Below, piece after piece: positions 32,159 to 41,864 of a stretch of 64,000 nt of DNA; position 1 is the first letter of the stretch, and each line of letters opens with the position of its first letter. The DNA is taken from positions 496,001-560,000 of the forward strand of contig NZ_BNGS01000006.1 in the NCBI RefSeq assembly GCF_014905555.1, written 5' to 3'. The position numbers and the translations under genes were made by a program. Source of the DNA: Streptomyces sp. Y2F8-2 (GTDB taxonomy: Bacteria > Actinomycetota > Actinomycetes > Streptomycetales > Streptomycetaceae). A model generated the notes under the pieces. It worked only from the letters and a program-made list of their open reading frames with translations, was not told the origin of the DNA and did no database searches.

Positions 32159-33615
32159 TCAAACGGTTCCGATCCCTCCCGCTGCGCTCACGGCTGGCCC
32201 TGCTGGTGGCGGCCGCGGTGGCGTTCGGGGTGGCGGCGGTGTCGGTCACCTGCTGGTTCATCGTGCAGGGCAAGCTGTACCAACAGGTCGACAACCAGCT
32301 GACGTCCGCCAGCGGCCCGGTCAAGATGGTGGGCCTGACGAACATCCTGAGCAACTGCACCACCTCGCCCACCCCCCAGGACGACCGCGGTCCGCAGCCC
32401 GACACCTACTACATGCAGGTGATCAAGACGGACGGCACGTCCTGCGTCTACCCGCAGTCCGCGGGCCTCCTCCACGTCACCCGCACCGACCTCGAGATCG
32501 CCAGGAACCCGACCCTGGACAAGAGGATCATCCACAACAGCACCGACAGCAGGGGCAACGCGGTACGGGTGATCGCGGCACCGCTGGTGAGCGAGGGCCC
32601 GGGCGGCGTGCAGCTGTTCTCCGACAGCGCCCTGCTCGTGGCGGTCCCCCTCAGGGACACCCAGAAGACCCTCAGCGACCTGGCCCTGGTCCTCCTCCTG
32701 GTGTCCGGCATCGGTGTCGTGGGGGCCGGGGCCGCCGGTCTCGCCGTGGCCCGGGCCGGCCTGCGCCCCGTCGACAAGCTCACCGAGGCCGTGGAGCACA
32801 TCGCCCGTACCGAGGACCTCACCACCCGCATCCCGGTGGACGAGGAGAGCGAGGACGAGATCGCCCGCCTGTCCCGTTCCTTCAACTCGATGACGTCGGC
32901 CCTGGCCAGCTCCCGGGAGCTGCAGCAGCAGCTGATCGCGGACGCGGGTCACGAGCTGCGCACCCCTCTCACGTCGCTGCGCACCAACATCGAACTCCTC
33001 ACCCGCAGTGAGGAGACGGGCCGCCCGCTGCCCCCGGAGGACCGCAAGGCGCTGCTGGCCTCGGTGAAGGCGCAGATGACGGAGTTGGCCTCGCTCATCG
33101 GTGACCTCCAGGAACTGTCGCGCCCCACGAGCGGCCAGCACGCCGGCAAGGTGCAGGTGGTGGCGTGGCAGGACGTCGTGGAGTCGGCGCTGCGCCGCGC
33201 CCGGCTGCGCGGCCCGGAGCTGACGATCACGGCGGACCTCCAGCCGTGGTACGTCCGCGCGGAACCGTCCGCGCTGGAGCGGGCGGTGGTCAACGTCCTG
33301 GACAACGCGGTGAAGTTCAGCCCGGAGAGCGGCTCGATCGAGGTCCAGCTCGCCGGTGGCGTCCTGACCGTGCGCGACCACGGCCCGGGGATCGCGGCCG
33401 ACGAGCTCCCGCACGTCTTCGACCGCTTCTGGCGCTCCCCGAGCGCCCGCGCCCTGCCCGGCTCGGGCCTCGGCCTGTCGATCGTGGCCCGCACGGTGGA
33501 ACAGGCGGGCGGCGAGGTGTCCCTGACCCCTGCGGCGGGCGGCGGCACGGTGGCGACGGTACGGCTGCCGGGTGCGCCCACCCCGCCGCCGGAGGAACAA
33601 CCGGCCGTCGCTTAG
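32155..33615 (+). CDS. Sensor histidine kinase
   Basis: 486 residues. Two membrane helices (about 12-34 and 174-198) flank an extracytoplasmic sensor of about 140 residues. Then come a HAMP domain, HisKA with H266 in GHELRTPLTSLR, and an ATPase with NVLDNAVKFSP, DHGPGIA, and GSGLGLSIVA. It is coupled by overlap to the response regulator. The signal is unknown; the sensor region holds a few Cys and no known domain. Confidence 0.92.
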   Translation: MIKRFRSLPLRSRLALLVAAAVAFGVAAVSVTCWFIVQGKLYQQVDNQLTSASGPVKMVGLTNILSNCTTSPTPQDDRGPQPDTYYMQVIKTDGTSCVYPQSAGLLHVTRTDLEIARNPTLDKRIIHNSTDSRGNAVRVIAAPLVSEGPGGVQLFSDSALLVAVPLRDTQKTLSDLALVLLLVSGIGVVGAGAAGLAVARAGLRPVDKLTEAVEHIARTEDLTTRIPVDEESEDEIARLSRSFNSMTSALASSRELQQQLIADAGHELRTPLTSLRTNIELLTRSEETGRPLPPEDRKALLASVKAQMTELASLIGDLQELSRPTSGQHAGKVQVVAWQDVVESALRRARLRGPELTITADLQPWYVRAEPSALERAVVNVLDNAVKFSPESGSIEVQLAGGVLTVRDHGPGIAADELPHVFDRFWRSPSARALPGSGLGLSIVARTVEQAGGEVSLTPAAGGGTVATVRLPGAPTPPPEEQPAVA

Positions 33616-33639
33616 CAGCGCCCCTGCCACTCGTCCGCG

Positions 33640-34130
33640 ATACACGCTCGACAAGGCCGCCGACGTGCCCTCGCTCGTCAAGTCCGGGGCGGGACCGCGC
33701 AGTTCGATCGGGACGACGATCAACGCCGCCGCGGCCACCACCCTCACCGTCGCCAAGGACGGCAGCGGCCAGTTCTCCAGCGTCCAGAAGGCCGTCGACG
33801 CCGTGCCCGCGGGCAACGCCTCCCGGGTCGTCATCCAGGTCAAACCGGGCACGTGGACACCCTCAGCTTCGCCCTCGGCCGCCCCTGGCACGCCGGCGGC
33901 GACGCGACCCTCGACCCGCAGGCGACGGTCCGCAACACCACACTCGGCGCGGCGATCAAGACCGCCCCGTGGACCGACATGAGCGGCTTCTCCTGGAAGG
34001 ATGACCGCTTCGCCGAGTACGAGAACAAGGGCCCGGGCGCGGGCACCGCAGACTCCGACCGCCCCCAACTGACCGACGCCCAGGCGGCGAACCAGCGGAC
34101 TGGCTCGGCGGCTGGACCCCGTCGGCCTGA
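33640..34130 (+). pseudogene. Remnant of a pectate lyase-pectinesterase gene
   Basis: The frame first reads YTLDKAADVPSLVKSGAG, like the end of a pectate lyase. It then reads LTVAKDGSGQFSSVQKAVDA and VIQVKPGTW, the start of a pectinesterase (33741-33858). The reading frame then shifts and continues with LSFALGRPWH and TDMSGFSWKD from the enzyme's C-terminal part, the central catalytic region being lost. A second shift near 34090 leads to DWLGGWTPSA and a stop at 34130. The gene is thus broken by a deletion and two frame changes, and cut off at the left next to the kinase gene. Confidence 0.8.
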
Positions 34131-34152
34131 CCCATCGCGCGGGAAAAACGGC

Positions 34153-34192
34153 CGAGGCGGGGCTCCGGACAGTGGTCCGGGGCCCCGCCTCG
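34153..34192 (-). terminator. Terminator of the 5'-nucleotidase gene
   Basis: Long near-perfect stem (34153-34163 with 34182-34192, plus an inner stem), followed on the minus strand by TTTTT near 34144-34148. Confidence 0.8.
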
Positions 34193-34204
34193 TGCGGTCG
34201 AGGG

Positions 34205-35995
34205 TTACTTGAGCACCGTGATGCGGTCCGCCGCGGGCACCGGATACGGCGACGTGGCCGACGAGTTCGCTGTCAGGTACGTCTCGAGGGCCGCCAGGTC
34301 GTCCCCGCCCACGAGCACGTTCGTGCCCTTGCCCAGCTCTGCGAAGCCGTCGCCGCCGCCCGCGAGGAAGGAGTTCATCGCGACGCGGTAGGTGGCGGCG
34401 GGGTCGATCGCCGCGCCGTTCAGCCGGACGGAGTCCACGACCACGCGCGCGGCGCCGGCCTTGGTCAGGTCCAGCGTGTAGGTGAGCCCCTTCGACACCT
34501 GGAGGATCTTCGGTGACGCCTCGTTCGCGCCGCTGACCTGCTGCTGCAGCGCGGTGATCAGCTGCGCCCCGGTCAGGTTCACCAGGTTGACGGTGTTGGC
34601 GAACGGCTGCACCGTGTACGCCTCCCCGTACGTCACCACGCCGTCGCCCTCACCTCCGCTCGCCGCGTAGGTGAGCGGGGCGCGGATGCCGCCGGGGTTC
34701 ATCAGCGCGAGGTCCGCCTCGGTGTCGAGGGACCGGGCGTGGGCGAGCTGCGCGTCCGCGATCAGGTCGCCGAGCGGGGACTCGGTGCCGGTGTTGCCGA
34801 TCTCGCCCGCGATGTAGCCGATGGGCCGGGAGGCGACGGGCGCGGAGCGGGTCTTCCACTTGGTGATCAGGTCGGTCATGTCGGGCGCCTTGGCGACGGT
34901 CCGGGTGACCACGTGGTTCGCGGAGGTGACGGCCGTACGGACGATGTCGCCGGTCGCGCGGTCGTACGTCAGCGTCGTGTCCGTGTACAGCCGGCCGAAC
35001 GAGGCCGCCGACGTCACCATGCGGGGCCGACCCGCCGGGTCGTCGATCGTGCACACGTACGCCTGGTGGGTGTGACCGGTGACCAGCGCGTCCACGGCCG
35101 GGGTGACGTGCTCGGCGATGTCGACGATCGGGCCGGAGATGCCGTCGCCCGCGCCCGGGCTGTCGCAGTCGTAGTTGTACGCGCTCGACGCGGGCACCCC
35201 GCCCTCGTGGATCAGGGCGACGATCGACTGCACGCCCTGCCGCTGGAGCACCTTGGCGTACTTGTTGATCGTCTCGACCTCGTCGCCGAACTTCAGGCCC
35301 TTCACACCCTCCGCGGAGACGATGTTCGGGGTGCCCTCGAGGGTGACGCCGATGAAGCCGACCTTGACGCCGTTCTTCTTCCACACCCAGTAGGGCTTGA
35401 GGATCGGCTTGCCGGTCTTCTCGTCCGTCACGTTCGCGGCGAGGTATGGGAAGTTCGCGCCCTGGAACGTCTCGCCGTCGTCGTAGCAGCCGTCCGTCGG
35501 GTGGCAGCCGCCGTTCTGCAGCCGGGCCAGTTCCCGCGCACCCTCGTCGAACTCGTGGTTGCCGACACCGGTGACGTCCAGGTCGAGCTTGTTGAGCGCG
35601 TCGATGGTGGGCTCGTCGTGGAAGAGGCCGGAGATCAGCGGCGAGGCGCCGACCATGTCGCCGGCGGCGGCGGTGATGGAGTACGGGTGGCCGGTGCGGG
35701 CCTGGCGCAGGTGCGTGGCGAGGTACTCGACGCCGCCCGCGTCGATGGTCTTGGTGGTGCCGTCCTCCTGGCGCTCGGTGACCCGTCCGGAGGAGCCGGC
35801 CGGCGGCTCCAGGTTGCCGTGCAGGTCGTTGAACGACAGCAGCTGTACGTCCTGGTAGCGGCCGGGGTGTTGCGGACCGGGCCTGCTGCCGTGGGCGCCG
35901 GCCGGGAGCGCGGCGAGAAGGGTGCCGGCCGTGGCCAGACCCGCGGCGGCGGCGAGGATGCGGTGAAGACGTCTGTGCCGGACGTTCGGCGGCAT
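34205..35995 (-). CDS. Secreted 5'-nucleotidase / metallophosphatase (UshA-like)
   Basis: 596 residues with a signal peptide (RRLHRILAAAAGLATAGTLL, then an AHG cleavage region). The metallophosphatase motifs follow: LLSFNDLHGNLE near residue 53, GDMVGASPLISGLF, GNHEFDEG near 145 and VTGHTHQAYV. The C-terminal nucleotide-binding domain is complete. It hydrolyses extracellular nucleotides to release phosphate. The ATG at 35995 has a G-run four bases before it and gives the shortest good signal peptide. Phosphate genes nearby suggest phosphate control, but I see no clear PHO box. Confidence 0.9.
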   Translation of the reverse strand: MPPNVRHRRLHRILAAAAGLATAGTLLAALPAGAHGSRPGPQHPGRYQDVQLLSFNDLHGNLEPPAGSSGRVTERQEDGTTKTIDAGGVEYLATHLRQARTGHPYSITAAAGDMVGASPLISGLFHDEPTIDALNKLDLDVTGVGNHEFDEGARELARLQNGGCHPTDGCYDDGETFQGANFPYLAANVTDEKTGKPILKPYWVWKKNGVKVGFIGVTLEGTPNIVSAEGVKGLKFGDEVETINKYAKVLQRQGVQSIVALIHEGGVPASSAYNYDCDSPGAGDGISGPIVDIAEHVTPAVDALVTGHTHQAYVCTIDDPAGRPRMVTSAASFGRLYTDTTLTYDRATGDIVRTAVTSANHVVTRTVAKAPDMTDLITKWKTRSAPVASRPIGYIAGEIGNTGTESPLGDLIADAQLAHARSLDTEADLALMNPGGIRAPLTYAASGGEGDGVVTYGEAYTVQPFANTVNLVNLTGAQLITALQQQVSGANEASPKILQVSKGLTYTLDLTKAGAARVVVDSVRLNGAAIDPAATYRVAMNSFLAGGGDGFAELGKGTNVLVGGDDLAALETYLTANSSATSPYPVPAADRITVLK

Positions 35996-36143
35996 GTGCC
36001 CCCCTGTGGTGTGTAAAGAACGCGCCAAGACGGTGATTCGCGCAGCTTAGGGTCAACGCGCGTAGCGCAAAAGGGGGTTCGGGGTTACGAGCGGGTTGCC
36101 TTTTACCTCCCCTTTCCTTCCTCCGCGCCGTACCCTCGTACCC

Positions 36144-37070
36144 ATGACCAGCGACGACACCGCCCGCCCGGCCCCGACCCGCTCCCTGGAGACCGTCACC
36201 GCGCTCTCGCCCGAACAGGCCGACGCCGTGCTGGCACTCCTCGCCTACGCCGCCCGGGTCGACGGGCAGCAGGCCGTGTCCGAACAGGGGCGGCTGCAGT
36301 TGCGCGGCGGCGAGCGGGACGGCGTCTCCCATCTTCTGCTGACGGTCGACGGCACGCTCGTCGGATACGCCCAGCTGGAGGACACCGACCCGGTGGAGGC
36401 GCCGGCCGCCGAGCTGGTCGTGCACCCGGCGCACCGCGGCCACGGGCACGGTCGGGCGCTGGGCTCCGCGCTCCTCGCGGCCTCCGGCAAGCGGCTGCGG
36501 GTGTGGGCACACGGCGGCCACTCCGCGGCACGGCACCTCGCACAGGTGCTGGGCCTGACCCTGTTCCGCGAACTGCGCCAGCTGCGCCGCTCCTTGACGG
36601 ACTTCGACCCGCCGGAGCCGACGTTGCCGGAGGGCGTCACGGTGCGCACGTTCGTGCCCGGGCAGGACGACGCGGCCTGGCTCGCCGTCAACGCGGAGGC
36701 GTTCGCCCACCACCCCGAACAGGGCTCCCTCACCCAGCGGGACCTCGACGACCGCAAGGCGGAGCCGTGGTTCGACCCCGAGGGCTTCTTCCTGGCGGAA
36801 CGGGAGGGCGAACTGGTCGGCTTCCACTGGACCAAGATCCACGCGCAGGAGCGGCTCGGCGAGGTGTACGTCCTGGGCGTCCGCCCCGGCACCCAGGGCA
36901 CCGGCCTGGGCCGCGCCCTCACCACGATCGGCCTGCGCCACCTGGCGGCCCGGGGGCTGCCGGCGGCGATGCTGTACGTCGACGCGGACAACAAGGCGGC
37001 ACTGTCGGTGTACGAGCGGCTGGGCTTCACGACGTACGAGACGGACCTGATGTACCGCACGGAAACCTGA
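36144..37070 (+). CDS. mshD: Mycothiol synthase
   Basis: 308 residues with two GNAT domains, as in MshD. The C-terminal active domain holds VYVLGVRPGTQGTGLGRALT (acetyl-CoA loop) and AAMLYVDADNKAALSVYERLGF near residues 270-295. It acetylates the cysteine of Cys-GlcN-Ins, the last step of mycothiol synthesis in the cytoplasm. The ATG at 36144 fits the family. It is divergent from the 5'-nucleotidase and stands alone. Confidence 0.93.
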   Translation: MTSDDTARPAPTRSLETVTALSPEQADAVLALLAYAARVDGQQAVSEQGRLQLRGGERDGVSHLLLTVDGTLVGYAQLEDTDPVEAPAAELVVHPAHRGHGHGRALGSALLAASGKRLRVWAHGGHSAARHLAQVLGLTLFRELRQLRRSLTDFDPPEPTLPEGVTVRTFVPGQDDAAWLAVNAEAFAHHPEQGSLTQRDLDDRKAEPWFDPEGFFLAEREGELVGFHWTKIHAQERLGEVYVLGVRPGTQGTGLGRALTTIGLRHLAARGLPAAMLYVDADNKAALSVYERLGFTTYETDLMYRTET

Positions 37071-37179
37071 GCCGCCGGCCTCCGGCCGGGGGCAGGGGGG
37101 TTTTCGCCCCCGCCGCCTCTGCCCTTCCCGTCCCTGGGGGCTGCGCCCCCAGACCCCCGCTGTCGGCCTACGGCCTCGT

Positions 37180-37267
37180 CCTCAAACGCCGGACGGGCTG
37201 GGTAATGGGGACCCGGCGCTGACATGTCGCCCCTCCGGCTGAAATTCAGCCCCTCCGGCGTTTGAGG
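37180..37267. repeat. Long-arm inverted repeat element
   Basis: Arms of 21 bases (37180-37200 and 37247-37267) match at 20 positions; the outer part contains CCTCAAACGCCGG. Sequences of this kind recur in Streptomyces intergenic regions (from memory). The rest of 37071-37857 holds only hairpins, the repeat array below and the ppk promoter; I see no gene. Confidence 0.6.
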
Positions 37268-37305
37268 AGCGGGGGTCCGGGGGCCGGCCCCCGGATGGGG
37301 TCTGG

Positions 37306-37625
37306 GGCGAAGCCCCAGCGGGGTGCGGGGGCGGAGCCCCGCGAGGGGTGCAGGGGACGCAGTCCCCGCCCGGTACCTGAGGCGAAGCCCCAGCGGGGTG
37401 CGGGGGCGGAGCCCCGCGAGGGGTGCAGGGGACGCAGTCCCCGCCCGGTACCTGAGGCGAAGCCCCAGCGGGGTGCGGGGGACGCAGTCCCCGCCCGGGA
37501 CCTGAGGCTAAGCCCCGCGAAGGGTGCAGGGGACGCAGTCCCCGCCCGGGTCTGGGGCGAAGCCCCAAGCGGGGTCCCGGGGCGGAGCCCCTGTCGGGGT
37601 TGAAGGGGGCGGAGCCCCTGGAGGG
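37306..37625. repeat. G/C-rich tandem repeat array upstream of ppk
   Basis: A 75-base unit occurs twice exactly in tandem (37306-37380 and 37381-37455), followed by shortened copies to about 37625. The motif GGCGAAGCCCC and the pattern GGGGCGGAGCCCC recur, each able to form a hairpin. The array lies within 250-550 bases of the ppk start. Confidence 0.8.
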
Positions 37626-37857
37626 TGGGACGGGTGGGGCGGCGGGGGCGATGTTCCCGGGCCGCACCCCGCTATCCCGCACGTCATGTCGCCGTAACCA
37701 TTGATTCAGACGGGCTTGCGACGCTCGGTCAATGAACGCCGCCGTGCCAGAGCCCTTGCCGCCCCCGGAGAACGGGGCCGGTGCGGACCGTGCGCGCTCG
37801 CTGCCGCCCGGCCTTTCCGACGCGCCCGTCACCCGTTCGGCGCGGAAGAATGGGTTT

Positions 37858-40137
37858 ATGAGCCAGCAGAACGCCCAGGCGCCGGTCCACCCGTCCCCCG
37901 CCACCCCCCGCGAGGGCGAGCCCTCGGGTCGCGCGAACGTGCAGAATCAGCAGCCCTCCGTGGGTTCCATCGCCGCGCACCGCCCGCACACCGTGGCCGC
38001 GGCGGTCTCCGGACTCGATCCCGACCTCGACGCCGACCTCGACGCCTACGAGGAGGCCGAGGGCGCCCAGCTGCCCCAGGGCCGCTTCCTGGACCGCGAG
38101 CGCAGCTGGCTCCAGTTCAACGAGCGTGTCCTGGAGCTCGCCGAGGACCCGAACACGCCGCTCCTCGAGCGCGCGAAGTTCCTCGCGATCTTCGCCAGCA
38201 ACCTGGACGAGTTCTTCATGGTCCGGGTCGCGGGACTGAAACGCCGTATCGCCACCGGAGTCGCCACCCGGTCCGCGTCGGGCCTCCAGCCCCGCGAGGT
38301 GCTGGAGATGATCTGGGCCCGCTCCCGCGAGCTGATGGCCCGGCACGCCGCCACCTTCCAGGAGGACGTCGCCCCGGCCCTCGCGGAGGAGGGCATCCAC
38401 ATCGTCCGCTGGAGCGAGCTGACGGACAAGGAGCAGGCGCGGCTGTTCACCCTGTTCCGGCACCAGATCTTCCCGGTGCTGACCCCGCTCGCCGTGGACC
38501 CCGCGCACCCCTTCCCGTACATCTCGGGCCTGTCCCTGAACCTCGCGGTCGTCGTGCGCAACCCGGTCTCCGGCCACCGCCACTTCGCCCGCGTCAAGGT
38601 GCCGCCGCTGCTCTCCCGCTTCCTGGAGGCGTCCCCGCAGCGCTACGTCCCCATCGAGGACGTCATCGCCGCGCATCTGGAGGAGCTGTTCCCGGGCATG
38701 GAGGTGCTGGAGCACCACACCTTCCGGATAACCCGGAACGAGGACCTCGAGGTCGAGGAGGACGACGCCGAGAACCTGCTCCAGGCCCTGGAGAAGGAGC
38801 TCATGCGGCGCCGCTTCGGCCCGCCGGTGCGTCTGGAGGTCGAGGAGTCCATCGACCGCTACGTCCTCGACCTGCTGGTGCGCGAGCTGAAGATCTCCGA
38901 GGCCGAGGTCTACCCGCTGGCCGGCCCCCTGGACCTCACCGGCCTCTTCGGCATCGCCAACCTCGACCGGCCCGAGCTGAAGTACCCGAAGTTCGTCGCC
39001 GGCACCCACCGCGACCTCGCCGAGGTCGAGTCGGCGTCCGCGCCGGACATCTTCGCCGCGCTGCGCGAGCGGGACGTCCTGCTGCACCACCCGTACGACA
39101 GCTTCTCCACGTCCGTGCAGGCGTTCCTGGAGCAGGCCGCCGCCGACCCGGACGTCCTCGCGATCAAGCAGACGCTGTACCGCACCTCGGAGACCTCTCC
39201 GATCGTCGACGCGCTGATCGACGCCGCCGAGTCCGGCAAGCAGGTCCTCGTGCTGGTCGAGATCAAGGCCCGCTTCGACGAGCAGGCCAACATCAAGTGG
39301 GCCCGCAAGCTGGAGGAGGCGGGCTGCCACGTCGTCTACGGTCTCGTCGGGCTGAAGACCCACTGCAAGCTGTCGCTCGTGGTGCGGCAGGAAGGCGAAA
39401 CGCTCCGCCGCTACAGCCACGTCGGTACGGGCAACTACCACCCGAAGACCGCACGTCTGTACGAGGACCTGGGGCTGCTGACCGCCGACCCGCAGGTCGG
39501 CGCGGACCTGTCCGACCTGTTCAACCGGCTGTCGGGCTACTCCCGCCGGGAGATCTACCGCCGCCTGCTGGTCGCGCCCAAGTCCCTGCGCGACGGCCTG
39601 GTCTCACGGGTCAACAAGGAGATCCAGCACCACCGGGCCGGCCGGCCCGCGTCCGTCCGCATCAAGGTCAACTCGATGGTGGACGAGGCGGTCATCGACT
39701 CCCTCTACCGGGCCTCGCAGGCGGGCGTCCCCGTCGACGTGTGGGTGCGCGGCATCTGCGCGCTGCGCCCGGGCGTGAGCGGACTGTCGGAGAACATCCG
39801 CGTACGGTCCATCCTCGGCCGCTTCCTGGAGCACTCCCGCGTCTTCGCCTTCGGCAACGGCGGCGAGCCGGAGGTGTGGATCGGCAGCGCCGACATGATG
39901 CACCGCAACCTCGACCGACGTATCGAAGCACTCGTCAGGGTCACCGACCCGGCGCACAGGGCGGCCCTCAACCGGCTCCTGGAGACCGGTATGTCCGACA
40001 CCACCTCGTCCTGGCACCTGGGCCCGGACGGCGAGTGGATCCGGCACGCCTTCGACGCCGACGGCCAGCCCCTGCCGAACATCCAGGAGATGCTCATAGA
40101 CGCCCGGAGGCGCCGGCGTGGCACAGCAACACCTTGA
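37858..40137 (+). CDS. ppk: Polyphosphate kinase 1
   Basis: 759 residues. An extended, disordered N-terminus of about 70 residues precedes the PPK1 core: DRERSWLQFNERVLELA near residue 78, FLAIFASNLDEFFMVRVAGL, and the catalytic H521 in RRYSHVGTGNYHPKTARLYEDLG. The second conserved histidine is in FLEHSR. It makes polyphosphate from ATP, reversibly, at the membrane. The ATG at 37858 is preferred; an in-frame start at 37732 would add 42 residues. It overlaps the CHAD gene by 20 bases. In S. lividans ppk is phosphate-regulated and affects antibiotic production (established). Confidence 0.95.
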   Translation: MSQQNAQAPVHPSPATPREGEPSGRANVQNQQPSVGSIAAHRPHTVAAAVSGLDPDLDADLDAYEEAEGAQLPQGRFLDRERSWLQFNERVLELAEDPNTPLLERAKFLAIFASNLDEFFMVRVAGLKRRIATGVATRSASGLQPREVLEMIWARSRELMARHAATFQEDVAPALAEEGIHIVRWSELTDKEQARLFTLFRHQIFPVLTPLAVDPAHPFPYISGLSLNLAVVVRNPVSGHRHFARVKVPPLLSRFLEASPQRYVPIEDVIAAHLEELFPGMEVLEHHTFRITRNEDLEVEEDDAENLLQALEKELMRRRFGPPVRLEVEESIDRYVLDLLVRELKISEAEVYPLAGPLDLTGLFGIANLDRPELKYPKFVAGTHRDLAEVESASAPDIFAALRERDVLLHHPYDSFSTSVQAFLEQAAADPDVLAIKQTLYRTSETSPIVDALIDAAESGKQVLVLVEIKARFDEQANIKWARKLEEAGCHVVYGLVGLKTHCKLSLVVRQEGETLRRYSHVGTGNYHPKTARLYEDLGLLTADPQVGADLSDLFNRLSGYSRREIYRRLLVAPKSLRDGLVSRVNKEIQHHRAGRPASVRIKVNSMVDEAVIDSLYRASQAGVPVDVWVRGICALRPGVSGLSENIRVRSILGRFLEHSRVFAFGNGGEPEVWIGSADMMHRNLDRRIEALVRVTDPAHRAALNRLLETGMSDTTSSWHLGPDGEWIRHAFDADGQPLPNIQEMLIDARRRRRGTATP

Positions 40138-41221
40138 TCCCCCCACCGACCCCACGGCCGGCTTCGTGTCCGGGGACGCCCTCGCGGAGTACCTGCGGGC
40201 CCAGGCCACGGAGTTCCTCCGCTCGCTGCGCCGGCACCGGGAGGCCGGTGACGGGGGTCCCCCCGCTCGGGCGAAATCGACAGCGGGGGAGGGAGCCGGT
40301 GCGGAGGACTCCGGCGATGCCGTGCTCGCCCTGCGCCGCTCGGCCCGCCGGATCAGCGGCACGTTGCACACGTTCCGCGCCCTGCTCGACGCCGAGTGGT
40401 CGGAGGCGATGCGGCCGGAGCTGGCCTGGGTGTCGGGCACGCTGGCCCGCGAGCACGCGTACGCGGCCCGGCTCGACCGCCTGCTGCTCGCCCTGCACCG
40501 GTTGTCGGGCTCCTCGGCCTTCCCCGCGCAGACGACCGGCGCGGCGGAGGGCGCCGGTCCGCGCGGCCGGGCCGGCGTTCCGGAGCGCGGGAACCTGACC
40601 GTGGGCGCCGCGAAGGCGGGCGCGCTGCTGGAGCGCCAGCTCACCCTGGCCCGCACCCGCGCCCACTCGGCGGCCCTGCAGGCCCTCGGTTCCAGCCGCT
40701 TCCACGCGGTGGCGGACAGCGTCGCCGTCCTCGCCAGCGAGGTCCCGCTCACCCCGGCGGCGGCGACCGCCGACCTGCGCCCGTCGGCCGCGGCGGCCGA
40801 GGAGCGGCTGACCGACGCGGTGGCCGCACTGCCGCTGGTCACCGCGGGCCACCCGTACAACGCGGAGGCCCTCATCCACGGCCTGTCCCCGGAGCCGGCC
40901 CCGCACCCGCAGGACGGCCCCTGGCACCAGGTCCGGCTGCTGCTGCGGCTGCACCGCTACGCGTTGGAGGTGCTGTACGGGCGGTACGGCGAGAACGCGG
41001 CGGTCGACCTGCGGCTGCTGGCCGCCGGGCAGGCCCTGGACCGGCACCGGGACGCCTCGGAGGCGGCGGCCGCGGCGGCAGCGGCGGCCCGCACCCCGCG
41101 CATCGCCCCGGCGACGGCGTACGCCCTGGGCGTGCTGCACGCCGACCAGCGCCACGAGGTGGAGGCGGCCCGCTTCGCCTTCCAGCAGTCCTGGCAGAAG
41201 CAGGCGGTGGGGACTCCGTAG
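40118..41221 (+). CDS. CHAD-domain protein
   Basis: 367 residues, mainly helix. Conserved His/Arg positions (for example VLALRRSARRISGTLHTFRAL and DGPWHQVRLLLRLHRYALEVL) fit the CHAD domain, which binds polyphosphate granules. Its overlap with ppk supports this role. The GTG start at 40118 lies within the ppk 3' end. An Ala-rich stretch near residues 313-326 is probably a linker. Confidence 0.85.
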   Translation: MAQQHLDPPTDPTAGFVSGDALAEYLRAQATEFLRSLRRHREAGDGGPPARAKSTAGEGAGAEDSGDAVLALRRSARRISGTLHTFRALLDAEWSEAMRPELAWVSGTLAREHAYAARLDRLLLALHRLSGSSAFPAQTTGAAEGAGPRGRAGVPERGNLTVGAAKAGALLERQLTLARTRAHSAALQALGSSRFHAVADSVAVLASEVPLTPAAATADLRPSAAAAEERLTDAVAALPLVTAGHPYNAEALIHGLSPEPAPHPQDGPWHQVRLLLRLHRYALEVLYGRYGENAAVDLRLLAAGQALDRHRDASEAAAAAAAAARTPRIAPATAYALGVLHADQRHEVEAARFAFQQSWQKQAVGTP

Positions 41222-41289
41222 ACGCCGCAGGGACGGCAGGGCTCACGGGGGCGCGCACCGTATGCGTGAGAGAGGAGCCGGAGCACCCG

Positions 41290-41727
41290 ATGACCGAGGA
41301 GACCATCCGTGCGGCGGGCTGTGTCCTGTGGCGCCGCTCGCCCGTCGACGGCGCGCTGGAGATCTGTCTGGTCCACCGGCCGAAGTACGACGACTGGTCC
41401 CACCCCAAGGGCAAGCTGAAGCGCGGCGAGGACCCGCTCACGGGGGCGCTGCGGGAGGTGGCGGAGGAGACGGGGTACACCGCCGTGCCCGGCGCGCCCC
41501 TGCCCACCGCGCACTATCAGGTGGGCGGCCGCCCCAAGCAGGTCCACTACTGGGCGGCCGAGGCGACGGGCGGCTCCTTCGCCCCCAACCGCGAGGTCGA
41601 CCGCGTCCTGTGGCTCCCCCCGGTCGCGGCCCGCCACCGTCTGACCCAGCCGCGGGACAAGGAACTCGTCGACACCCTGCTCCGGGTGCTGGAACAGCCG
41701 ACCGCCCGGGCACCCGTCGCGGAATGA
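41290..41727 (+). CDS. Nudix hydrolase
   Basis: 145 residues with a full Nudix box, from GKLKRGEDPLTGALREVAEE on into TGY (about residues 41-63), and AAGCVLWRR at the front. It is like MutT1 proteins but lacks the histidine-phosphatase half of the mycobacterial form. It cleaves a nucleoside diphosphate compound or diadenosine polyphosphate; the exact substrate is unknown. GGAG lies six bases before the ATG at 41290. It follows the CHAD gene by 68 bases. Confidence 0.9.
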   Translation: MTEETIRAAGCVLWRRSPVDGALEICLVHRPKYDDWSHPKGKLKRGEDPLTGALREVAEETGYTAVPGAPLPTAHYQVGGRPKQVHYWAAEATGGSFAPNREVDRVLWLPPVAARHRLTQPRDKELVDTLLRVLEQPTARAPVAE

Positions 41728-41864
41728 CACGCGCGGGCACGTGGGCGCCCGACATGAGCGGATCCCGACCGTTGCCCAGAGTGACGACGGTCGCGAGGAG
41801 AATCCGGGATCACCCCGTGTCCTCAACGTAAGCGTTCCGTGACCTAACCACACCGTCCGCAGGG

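Noticed and set aside
36029..36143. PHO box upstream of the 5'-nucleotidase or mshD gene
   Set aside because: Only single GTTnACC-like words, with no run of 11-base direct repeats.
37306..37625. Possible CRISPR array
   Set aside because: The 75-base units are directly joined with no unique spacers, and no cas genes are present.
37732..37857. Longer ppk start at 37732
   Set aside because: It adds 42 Pro/Ala/Arg residues without a domain; the ATG at 37858 gives the usual N-terminus, though the longer form cannot be fully excluded.
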